Below are positions 1 to 5,744 of a stretch of DNA of 5,744 nucleotides, one piece after another (the stretch's first letter is position 1; each line of letters starts with the position of its first letter). The position numbers and the translations under genes were made by a program. Source of the DNA: an uncultured Eubacteriales bacterium (GTDB lineage Bacteria > Bacillota > Clostridia > Christensenellales > UBA1242); assembly GCA_948949055.1 (NCBI GenBank), contig CARBWQ010000069.1, positions 1-5,744 on the forward strand, read 5' to 3'. Under the pieces are notes generated by a model. It ran no database searches, was not told the origin of the DNA, and saw nothing but the letters and a program-made list of their open reading frames with translations.

Positions 1-1870
1 TTAATTGGGTTGAATAAAATCTATCTTCTTGAATATCTTCTCTTCTTTCAAACAAAGAGCCAAATTTTTCTATAAAGTTTTCATCAATATAGTGCAAATA
101 TAGATAATTATATTCATTTGACAATTTTTGTTCCAACTGTTCATAAGTTGTATTCTCTATAAAAGGATCTCCCCACGCCTCAGGAATATTCATTGTGCCG
201 TCACCGAAAGAGCCACCATTTTTAAGTCCACATGAATCTACCGGCGTTGAATAATATCTCGCCCTCTTCATTGTTTGTTTATCATTATAAACATTTATAT
301 AATACACACTATCTTCTTTATAATCGAGTGTCTTACAAAAGCTTTGATACCTATCAAAAGGTTTTACGTAATACTTTATTACATTAGAATTATATAATGG
401 CAAGAATAATAGAAGCGCAACAGCAAAGAAGGTAGAAAATGTAAATAAAATGATTTTATTATTGACATAAGATTTTTCTTCTTTTTGGTTGTTTTGTAGA
501 TGCACATTAAAAATTTGATAAATTAAAAATAATATTACACCAAATGGGAGTGAGTTGTAGTATCTATAAAAACTAGCACCAGTCAAAGCTTCATATTCAT
601 TAAAGGTAAATACATAAGTTACCAAAAGTCCATAAAGGTAGAAAGCTAAGCACATTGCAAAAGAAATAGATAAGGTTATAATAAATTTCTTGTCACTATA
701 TTTTTTATATAACAAAAAGAGCAAAAGTCCAATTACAATAAAAGTAATTAAAGGTGCCCAATTTAAATATTCTAAATCTGACCTAATGATAGAGGTAATG
801 TCAACAATTTGCAAACCAAAATTGTTGTTTACTGCCTTTTGAAAACTACTCGGACTAAACATGTACTTAAACAATGCACTGATAGAGAATTCTTTTGTAT
901 CCCAAACTTGTTGTTGCAGATTGGCATCAATGTACAAAGACCAAGATACTTTCACGAAAACTATTGCAATAACAGGCAATAAAAGATATAAAGTTCTCCA
1001 TTTTTTGGTAAAAAATTCCTTTAAAGCGTCACGTTTGCAAATAATTAAATCAATTAAGATGACGAGTACCACAAATAGAGCTATAACAATACCGGTATTT
1101 TTGGTCATAATCATAATGGCAAAAGTAAGTGAAAGGTTTATAATTGTAAATAGATTTAACTTTCTATCTTTAAAATAAACAAACAGTCCATAAGCAAATA
1201 TTACGCCTAGAAAATGGTCGGCATATAACCATCTATAAAATATTGGAAAGAAAACAACAGGAAGAGCAAAAACAGATATTAAACATAATAAAAAGCTATT
1301 TCTATTTACCTTTCTTTCAAATATAGAAAACACAGGTAGCATCATTCCAACATTTAAAAGATTCATTGCCATATATAACTGCCCTTCTTGAAATGTTCTG
1401 CCAAAAAACTGAAAGAAATATAAGAAAAGACTTGTCGCCCTAGGATAAGCTTTAAACATATCAGTAGAAAACTCACCAGTACCCAAATCATTGAAAAAGA
1501 ACATATTTTTTACAACTATTGCCCAGTGCGAAAGTTCATCATAAATATAAGGCTTAGCAAAATAGAGTACTGGAAATTGGATTAAAGAAAAAGCTAAAAA
1601 TATTATAGATATCTTAGTAAAAAATAAATTTATTATAAATTTCTCTTTTTTGACAACAATTTTAATTAAAATTGCTATAAATATGGCTAAAATCAAACTA
1701 AATGCCAACCAAACACCAACTAAGAGCAATTCAAGCAAACCAAATAAATACAGAAAAATAATTATACTAAATGCAGAAACTGCAAACATAATTTCAAATT
1801 TACGTTTACACAGATAACATAGAGAAAAAGTTAAAGCCAATGTCAAAAAGAGGGAGATGAAGTAACTCAT
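1..1870 (-). CDS. Polytopic GT-C-like membrane glycosyltransferase, partial (C-terminus cut by window edge)
   Basis: An open frame runs from ATG at 1870-1868 without a stop to base 2, giving 623 residues; the stop lies beyond the left edge. The start follows a GGGAGGGAG ribosome binding site and sits 3 bases after the stop of the upstream glycosyltransferase gene, so the two are co-translated in one operon. About 13 hydrophobic segments fill residues 1-492 (for example 28-70, 83-105, 165-184, 192-212, 259-278, 371-388, 396-420, 439-455, 472-492). The first large loop carries YDELSHW (residues 110-116); an Asp-Glu pair in this loop is the usual catalytic and metal site of GT-C enzymes. Other conserved-looking stretches are YADHFLGVIFAYG (216-228) and SFYRYYNSLPFG (433-444). 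Residues from about 493 on are soluble and probably extracellular. Inferred role: transfer of a sugar from polyprenyl phosphate to a cell-surface polymer outside the membrane. Donor and acceptor are unknown. It could instead be an O-antigen-ligase-like or other polymer-handling membrane protein. The class is moderately sure, the substrate not at all. Confidence 0.82.
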   Translation of the reverse strand, partial: MSYFISLFLTLALTFSLCYLCKRKFEIMFAVSAFSIIIFLYLFGLLELLLVGVWLAFSLILAIFIAILIKIVVKKEKFIINLFFTKISIIFLAFSLIQFPVLYFAKPYIYDELSHWAIVVKNMFFFNDLGTGEFSTDMFKAYPRATSLFLYFFQFFGRTFQEGQLYMAMNLLNVGMMLPVFSIFERKVNRNSFLLCLISVFALPVVFFPIFYRWLYADHFLGVIFAYGLFVYFKDRKLNLFTIINLSLTFAIMIMTKNTGIVIALFVVLVILIDLIICKRDALKEFFTKKWRTLYLLLPVIAIVFVKVSWSLYIDANLQQQVWDTKEFSISALFKYMFSPSSFQKAVNNNFGLQIVDITSIIRSDLEYLNWAPLITFIVIGLLLFLLYKKYSDKKFIITLSISFAMCLAFYLYGLLVTYVFTFNEYEALTGASFYRYYNSLPFGVILFLIYQIFNVHLQNNQKEEKSYVNNKIILFTFSTFFAVALLLFLPLYNSNVIKYYVKPFDRYQSFCKTLDYKEDSVYYINVYNDKQTMKRARYYSTPVDSCGLKNGGSFGDGTMNIPEAWGDPFIENTTYEQLEQKLSNEYNYLYLHYIDENFIEKFGSLFERREDIQEDRFYSTQL

Positions 1871-1873
1871 AAA

Positions 1874-3046
1874 TTACTCCCTCCCAATTTCAACATTAAC
1901 ATCATCTTTTTGTTGATTTTCGCTTATTAATGAAATTTGTTGTTCATTTTTCATCTTTTTCTTTGATTTTTTCTTTGAAGATCTAAAAATTACATCTCTT
2001 TGAAGAATAAAACTTAATATGAATAGTACACCGTCAACAAGAACCTTAGCCCAAATTTCAGCAAAAGCACAATATTTTACAAATACATCAACAAGTACAG
2101 CCGAAAGCACCATATTAAATATTACAAGTGCAAAATACATTATGAAAAACTTTGGGCTTCTTTCCTTTTGCTTAAATACTGTATTTTTATTGACAACAAA
2201 ATTGAATGTAGAAGAAATAATTCGGGCTAAAACTGTACTTAAAATTATATAGACATTTGCCCCTACCCAGCTTTTTGTCACTGCAACAAATAAAGCAAAG
2301 AAACCTATATCAATTAAAAATGAAAGAATAGAAGCGATTGTGTATTTAAAAAACACCAAAAACAATCTTGAAATAATCTTAAAAGAGTCTTTTATAGGAT
2401 TAAAATGTGATGATTTGTTTTCTTCAATATATATAGTTTGAATAGGACATTCAACAATTTTAATATCCTTGTTTTTTGTCGCTAAAATCATATTCATTTC
2501 ATATTCAAAACGCTCACCAGGAACGTCCATAAATTCTTTCATTGTTTCTTTTGTAAAGGCTCTAAGCCCAGTTTGAGTGTCAGAAACGCTAATACCACAA
2601 AGCACCTTTAAAAGCATTCTTGTAAAGATATTCCCAAATTTGCTTCTAAATGGGACATCTTTTTTGCCAAACTTTCGACAACCTAAGCCTAAGGAATTGG
2701 CTTCAACATTTTCAAACTTTTCTGCCAATTTAACCACATCTTCAACTTTGTGCTGTCCGTCACTATCGAGTGTTATGACAGTATCAAAGTCTTGAAAATT
2801 CGATAAAATATAATTGAAAGCATTTTTTAAAGCCCTGCCCTTGCCTAAATTTTTAAAATGGGTAAAAACATGGCAATTATACTCATCTTTTATTATATCA
2901 AAAAAATGTAAGCACTCTTTTTTGCTCCCATCATTGACAACCAAAATATTATTAAATTCTTCTTGTTTTAAATCCTTAATCAAATTTATCAATTTTTCAT
3001 CAGGGTTTAAAGAAGGTATCAGTAGTACAACTCTATTTTTATCCAT
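1874..3046 (-). CDS. Bifunctional GT2 (DPM1-like) glycosyltransferase / GtrA-family protein
   Basis: This is a complete 390-residue protein of two fused parts. Residues 1-222 are a GT2 domain of the dolichyl-phosphate-mannose-synthase type: VVNDGS (36-41) binds the nucleotide, DSDGQH (94-99) holds the metal-binding acidic residues, and NLGKGRAL (66-73), SDTQTGLRAF (155-164), ERFEYEMNM (178-186) and ENKSSHFNPIKDS (209-221) are hallmarks of polyprenyl-phosphate sugar synthases. Residues 230-353 form a GtrA domain with four membrane helices (about 230-253, 263-283, 299-322, 332-350) and the typical ARIISSTFNFVVNKNTVF signature (274-291). A Lys-rich, then polar tail (356-390) follows the last helix, as expected for a cytoplasmic end. 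Inferred role: charging undecaprenyl phosphate with a sugar inside the cell and helping to move it outward, for use by the GT-C protein encoded 3 bases downstream. The sugar is unknown. The start is supported by GAGGAG 5 bases upstream. The gene is first in its operon and has its own strong promoter at 3072-3099. Domain assignment is firm; the flippase role of GtrA domains comes from family knowledge. Confidence 0.95.
   Translation of the reverse strand: MDKNRVVLLIPSLNPDEKLINLIKDLKQEEFNNILVVNDGSKKECLHFFDIIKDEYNCHVFTHFKNLGKGRALKNAFNYILSNFQDFDTVITLDSDGQHKVEDVVKLAEKFENVEANSLGLGCRKFGKKDVPFRSKFGNIFTRMLLKVLCGISVSDTQTGLRAFTKETMKEFMDVPGERFEYEMNMILATKNKDIKIVECPIQTIYIEENKSSHFNPIKDSFKIISRLFLVFFKYTIASILSFLIDIGFFALFVAVTKSWVGANVYIILSTVLARIISSTFNFVVNKNTVFKQKERSPKFFIMYFALVIFNMVLSAVLVDVFVKYCAFAEIWAKVLVDGVLFILSFILQRDVIFRSSKKKSKKKMKNEQQISLISENQQKDDVNVEIGRE
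1877..1885 (-). promoter_or_regulatory. Ribosome binding site of the GT-C gene, inside the upstream coding end
   Basis: The minus strand reads GGGAGGGAG, which forms the last codons (Gly-Arg-Glu) of the upstream glycosyltransferase gene just before its TAA. GGAGG lies 9 bases and GGGAG 6 bases from the ATG at 1870. The purine run fixes this ATG as the start and shows tight coupling of the two genes. Confidence 0.8.
1956..1978 (-). repeat. Short tandem repeat encoding a Lys-rich stretch (2 copies, 12-base period)
   Basis: The 11-base unit TCAAAGAAAAA occurs twice with a 12-base period on the minus strand. It encodes Ser-Lys-Lys-Lys twice (residues 357-364) just after the last GtrA helix. The unit is a multiple of three, so gain or loss of a copy would stay in frame. 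It may be no more than codon bias for Lys in an AT-rich genome. Confidence 0.5.
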
Positions 3047-3051
3047 TATAG

Positions 3052-3057
3052 CTCCTC
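3052..3057 (-). promoter_or_regulatory. Ribosome binding site of the GT2/GtrA gene
   Basis: The minus strand reads GAGGAG, followed by the 5-base spacer CTATA and then ATG at 3046-3044. This is a near-ideal Shine-Dalgarno and supports the chosen start. Confidence 0.85.
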
Positions 3058-3058
3058 A

Positions 3059-3071
3059 TAAGTTTAACTTA
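3059..3071 (-). promoter_or_regulatory. 13-base palindrome at the predicted transcription start (possible operator)
   Basis: TAAGTT-A-AACTTA is a perfect inverted repeat with 6-base arms around a central A. It begins directly after the -10 box and is centred on base 3065, where transcription should start. Such a position suits a repressor site, but an AT-rich palindrome of this size can arise by chance, and no regulator is encoded in the window. Confidence 0.25.
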
Positions 3072-3099
3072 ATTATACCCCCCTCCGGATAAATGTCAA
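3072..3099 (-). promoter_or_regulatory. Consensus sigma-A promoter of the glycosylation operon
   Basis: The -35 box is TTGACA (3099-3094) and the -10 box is TATAAT (3077-3072); both match the housekeeping consensus exactly. The spacer is 16 bases, one short of the optimum, and contains CCGGAGGGGGG with six consecutive G. A T-rich stretch lies just upstream. Transcription should begin near 3065, giving a leader of about 19 bases with room for little beyond the ribosome binding site. The promoter drives the GT2/GtrA and GT-C genes. Confidence 0.85.
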
Positions 3100-3112
3100 G
3101 CATTTTACCAAG

Positions 3113-3146
3113 AAAAAAAATAGTCCCTTAAAATAGAGAACTATTT
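3113..3146 (-). terminator. Rho-independent terminator of the topoisomerase gene
   Basis: On the minus strand AAATAGTTCT (3146-3137) pairs with GGGACTATTT (3127-3118) as a 10-base-pair stem with two G-T pairs and a 9-base loop. The T-run extends to 3113 (eight T in a row from 3120). It lies about 80 bases past the TAA of the topoisomerase gene and ends 13 bases before the -35 box of the next operon, so it separates the two transcripts. The stem is AU-rich, so strength is probably moderate. Confidence 0.72.
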
Positions 3147-3150
3147 CTTA

Positions 3151-3227
3151 AAAAACTTGTAAAATTTACTTAATTTTTATTGAAATTGCAATAAAAAATC
3201 CTTTAAAAACCATTTTTGAAATATTTT
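3151..3227 (-). other. AT-rich 3' untranslated stretch, no gene
   Basis: These 77 bases lie between the topoisomerase stop codon and the terminator hairpin. They are almost entirely A and T, contain no open frame with a ribosome binding site, and show only a weak AAAAAT/ATTTTT pairing. I see no conserved RNA structure. Confidence 0.6.
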
Positions 3228-5720
3228 TTAAATTAGTTTATTAATTGAAAGGAAATTCTTCTTAATTATTTCATTTCCACTAGCAGTTCTTTCGCTGTTA
3301 GGAAGTTTCTTTGTTTCAAGAGGTAAAATCTTTAATCCAAAATCTACTGCAAGAGTAATGTCGCCGTTTGCAGATGTTGCATAAGAAACTGCTTTTGCAT
3401 TTTTTGCAAAGTTGACATATTTAAGACCCTTTCTGTATCTTGCCGAAAGTGGGAACTGAGAAACTTGCATCTTTTTAATATAACCATTCTCGGTCACAAT
3501 TACCACATGAGAGAAATCTATTTGAGAGGCAAATATAACTGTATCATCGTCATCGAGGTTCATTCCCCTTACGCCACCAGAGATTCTTCCCTGCGTTGGA
3601 ATATCTGTTTTTTCAAAGTTGAGTGACATACCGTTTCTTGTAAGCATAAGAATTGAACTATCCTTCTTATCAAACTCAACCGAAATAACCTCATCTTCTT
3701 CACCAAGTTTGCAAACTTGATAGAAAGGCTTTCCAACTATAAGTTCTTTTGCTTCACTCTTCTTGACCATACCTTTTTTGGTCATTATCAATATTTCACC
3801 AATTTCTTCTGCCTTCATAATCGCAACTGGTAGTTCATTAAGAGAAATATTATTATCAATAGATAAAAGTGTATTGCCCTTATCTCTCCATTTACACTCA
3901 TTAATCTCGCCACCTTTACGTTTTATTACATTACCAAGGCTGGTAAAGATTAATAATGTGTCGTTTGCAGAGAAGTTATCAGCTTGTTTAGGAAGATCAC
4001 TGATCACCGTGTTATCACCAATTGTTTTTTGCGACATTGCATAATTCTTTGTGGTAACTTTCTTAACTGTTCCTTCTGCTGAGATTGCAAACACATAATT
4101 TTTAGTGTCTATTTCTTCTTCATCTTTAATCTTTTCAATCTTGATAGCACTACTTGCAAGGATATTAGTTTTACGAGGAGAATTATAGCTTCTCTTAATT
4201 TCAAGAAGTTCTTTCTTAACAATCTCATATTGAAGTTTTTTAGATGCAAGGATTGCTTCATACTCACTGATTTTTGCTTTAAGTTCTTTAAGTTCTTCTT
4301 GTAACTTGTTTACTTCTAAGTTAACAAGTCTTGCAAGACGCATATCAAGGATTGCTTGTGCTTGTTTTTCAGACAAACTAAACTTTTCACGTAATCTTTG
4401 TTTAGCCTCAGAAGTAGTAGAAGATTTTTTAATAATTTTAATAACTTCATCAATATTTTTGATAGCAATAAGTAGACCTTCTACAATATGAGCTCTATCT
4501 TTTGCAACATTTAGGTCATATTTTGTTCTTCTTACAATTATTTCTCTTTGATACTGAGCATAATATGAAACAATATCAAGTAAACTTAGAAGCTTTGGTT
4601 TTCCATCTGCAATAGCGACCATATTTATACCATAAGAAATTTGTAAATTGGTCGATTTAAAAAGATATTCAAGAATTTTTTGAGGATCGGCATCTTTTTT
4701 TAGTCTGATAACACCTCTCATTCCATTTCTATCTGATTCATCTCTAATTTCTGTAATAGCAGATAATTTATCTTTATTGTTCTCTTTTAACTCTGCTATT
4801 TTTTGTAGAAGCTGTGCTTTATTGACTTGATATGGTATTTCAGAAATAATTAGAGAACTCTTATCACCATTCTTTTCAATACCAACCTTAGCACGAATGA
4901 GTATTTTGCCTTTACCTGTTTTATAAGCCTGTTCAAGCCCTCCGTCTGGCGAGATAATAGTTCCACCAGATGGGAAATCTGGGGCTTTAATTATCTTCAT
5001 GAGTTCTTCGGCTTTTATATTTGGGTTATTAATATAAGCAACCACACCATCAATCGTTTCGCCAACATTATGAGGAGGAATATTTGTTGCCACACCCACT
5101 GCAATTCCATAAGCACCATTTATAAGTAAATTTGGAAAACGACCTGGAAGCATATCAGGTTCTTTAAGAGAATCATCAAAGTTTAAGCTCCATCTTACGG
5201 TATCCTTTTCAAGATCACGCATGAGTTCCATTGCAAGTGGAGTCATTTTAGCCTCTGTATAACGCATAGCCGCTGGGCTATCGCCGTCCACCGAACCGAA
5301 GTTTCCATGACCATCTACAAGAGGTGCTCTTAAAACCCATTCTTGTGCCATACGACACATAGCATCATAAACAGAAGTATCTCCATGAGGATGATATTTA
5401 CCAAGACAGTCACCTACAATTCTAGCAGACTTTCTATAAGGTTTATCTGGCGTAACGCCAAGTTCCATCATTGCATAAAGTATTCTTCTTTGAACTGGTT
5501 TAAGACCATCTTCAACACGTGGAAGCGCTCTATCCATAACAACATGTTCAGTATAAGGAATCATGGATTCATGGATAACATCGCTCATATTCTTATAGAT
5601 TATTCCACCACCGTCATTCTTTCCATAAGAAGAGATATTTTTTTCACTCTCTTCTTCAACTGGCTTTGGCTCTTCTCCTATATCCATTCTCGCTTGTTCA
5701 AAATTTTCTTCGTTTTGCAT
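3228..5720 (-). CDS. gyrA/parC: Type IIA DNA topoisomerase A subunit (GyrA/ParC family)
   Basis: This complete 830-residue protein is the DNA cleaving and rejoining subunit, which works as A2B2 with GyrB or ParE in the cytoplasm. Residues 46-400 hold the winged-helix and tower core: [13 protein letters not shown] (72-84), the quinolone-pocket segment [10 protein letters not shown] (110-119), AAMRYTEA (150-157) with catalytic Arg153-Tyr154, and [14 protein letters not shown] (205-218) with Ile206 matching the DNA-intercalating Ile174 of E. coli GyrA. Spacing equals E. coli GyrA plus 32 residues, because of an acidic N-terminal extension. A helical coiled-coil region with [10 protein letters not shown] (453-462) runs to about 512. 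Residues 540-825 are a six-bladed pinwheel (strand-turn repeats near 541, 587, 641, 688, 737, 786). No GyrA box (QRRGGKG) is seen in blade 1, which points to topoisomerase IV-like activity, although the core is as GyrA-like as ParC-like. The ATG is chosen because AGGAG lies 5 bases upstream; Met45 has no such site. The family is certain; the paralogue is not. A parE or gyrB gene next to it would settle much, but the window ends 24 bases upstream. Confidence 0.95.
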   Translation of the reverse strand: MQNEENFEQARMDIGEEPKPVEEESEKNISSYGKNDGGGIIYKNMSDVIHESMIPYTEHVVMDRALPRVEDGLKPVQRRILYAMMELGVTPDKPYRKSARIVGDCLGKYHPHGDTSVYDAMCRMAQEWVLRAPLVDGHGNFGSVDGDSPAAMRYTEAKMTPLAMELMRDLEKDTVRWSLNFDDSLKEPDMLPGRFPNLLINGAYGIAVGVATNIPPHNVGETIDGVVAYINNPNIKAEELMKIIKAPDFPSGGTIISPDGGLEQAYKTGKGKILIRAKVGIEKNGDKSSLIISEIPYQVNKAQLLQKIAELKENNKDKLSAITEIRDESDRNGMRGVIRLKKDADPQKILEYLFKSTNLQISYGINMVAIADGKPKLLSLLDIVSYYAQYQREIIVRRTKYDLNVAKDRAHIVEGLLIAIKNIDEVIKIIKKSSTTSEAKQRLREKFSLSEKQAQAILDMRLARLVNLEVNKLQEELKELKAKISEYEAILASKKLQYEIVKKELLEIKRSYNSPRKTNILASSAIKIEKIKDEEEIDTKNYVFAISAEGTVKKVTTKNYAMSQKTIGDNTVISDLPKQADNFSANDTLLIFTSLGNVIKRKGGEINECKWRDKGNTLLSIDNNISLNELPVAIMKAEEIGEILIMTKKGMVKKSEAKELIVGKPFYQVCKLGEEDEVISVEFDKKDSSILMLTRNGMSLNFEKTDIPTQGRISGGVRGMNLDDDDTVIFASQIDFSHVVIVTENGYIKKMQVSQFPLSARYRKGLKYVNFAKNAKAVSYATSANGDITLAVDFGLKILPLETKKLPNSERTASGNEIIKKNFLSINKLI

Positions 5721-5725
5721 AATTG

Positions 5726-5730
5726 CTCCT
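5726..5730 (-). promoter_or_regulatory. Ribosome binding site of the topoisomerase A gene
   Basis: The minus strand reads AGGAG, then the 5-base spacer CAATT and ATG at 5720. This decides in favour of the long form with the acidic N-terminal extension over the internal Met45. Only 14 more bases are visible upstream, so no promoter can be judged and co-transcription with an upstream gene is possible. Confidence 0.8.
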
Positions 5731-5744
5731 AAAAGTTTTTATGT

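Noticed and set aside
1..3. TTA at the left edge, readable as a minus-strand TAA stop
   Set aside because: It is out of frame with the GT-C gene, whose last visible codon is 4-2; that frame has another stop at 72-70 and is not coding. The gene therefore continues beyond the window.
861..1178. Plus-strand open frame of 105 codons
   Set aside because: It lies wholly opposite the GT-C membrane gene, has no convincing ribosome binding site and no recognisable domain; it is a shadow of the minus-strand coding region.
3190..3216. Possible second terminator hairpin (AAAAAT pairing with ATTTTT)
   Set aside because: The stem is only A-T pairs, the loop is about 12 bases and the adjoining G residues cannot pair; too weak to call.
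3047..3227. Riboswitch or T-box leader in the intergenic region
   Set aside because: The predicted transcript leader is only about 19 bases, and the region upstream of the promoter is a simple AT-rich 3' end plus terminator.
5586..5588. Met45 as an alternative start of the topoisomerase
   Set aside because: No Shine-Dalgarno sequence lies at the right distance, while the first ATG has AGGAG 5 bases upstream.
5343..5732. Plus-strand open frame of 129 codons
   Set aside because: It is antisense to the most conserved part of the topoisomerase gene and shows no domain of its own; the other plus-strand frames near 2019, 2577, 2814, 3763 and 4306 are rejected for the same reason.

Overview
The window looks like part of an AT-rich Gram-positive-type chromosome, most likely Bacillota (an uncultured Clostridia-like gut lineage would fit). 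The reasons are the low G+C coding bias (Lys, Asn, Ile and Phe rich proteins), strong GGAGG-type ribosome binding sites, a near-perfect sigma-A promoter, and a surface-glycosylation operon of Bacillota style. Trp is encoded by TGG, no in-frame TGA is seen, and both complete genes end in TAA, so the standard bacterial code applies rather than the Mycoplasma code. The taxonomic placement is inference.

Every supported gene is on the minus strand, so reading runs right to left. (1) 5720-3228 encodes a complete 830-residue A subunit of a type IIA DNA topoisomerase (GyrA/ParC family), with the catalytic Arg-Tyr pair, the quinolone-pocket helix, the DNA-intercalating Ile, the coiled coil and a six-bladed C-terminal pinwheel. 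It has no recognisable GyrA box, so gyrase versus topoisomerase IV is unsettled. (2) The 181-base gap 3227-3047 holds a Rho-independent terminator for the topoisomerase gene. A consensus promoter follows it almost at once, with a run of six G in its spacer and a small palindrome at the predicted transcription start. (3) 3046-1874 encodes a 390-residue fusion of a DPM1-like GT2 glycosyltransferase and a four-helix GtrA membrane domain. (4) Three bases later, 1870 to the left edge encodes at least 623 residues of a polytopic GT-C-like membrane protein. It is cut by the window edge.

Genes 3 and 4 make a tight operon with an apparent division of labour. The GT2 domain would charge a polyprenyl-phosphate carrier with a sugar on the cytoplasmic face, the GtrA domain would help present it outside, and the GT-C protein would transfer it to a surface acceptor. 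This is the logic of the known three-component glycosylation systems (GtrA/GtrB/GtrC; CsbB/GtcA/YfhO in Gram-positives), here condensed into two genes. Sugar and acceptor cannot be read from the sequence.

I see no tRNA, rRNA, CRISPR array, insertion sequence or prophage gene. Nothing here amounts to a wholly new system. The most interesting points are the fused glycosylation operon with its poorly classified GT-C partner, the G-run promoter, and the box-less topoisomerase A subunit.
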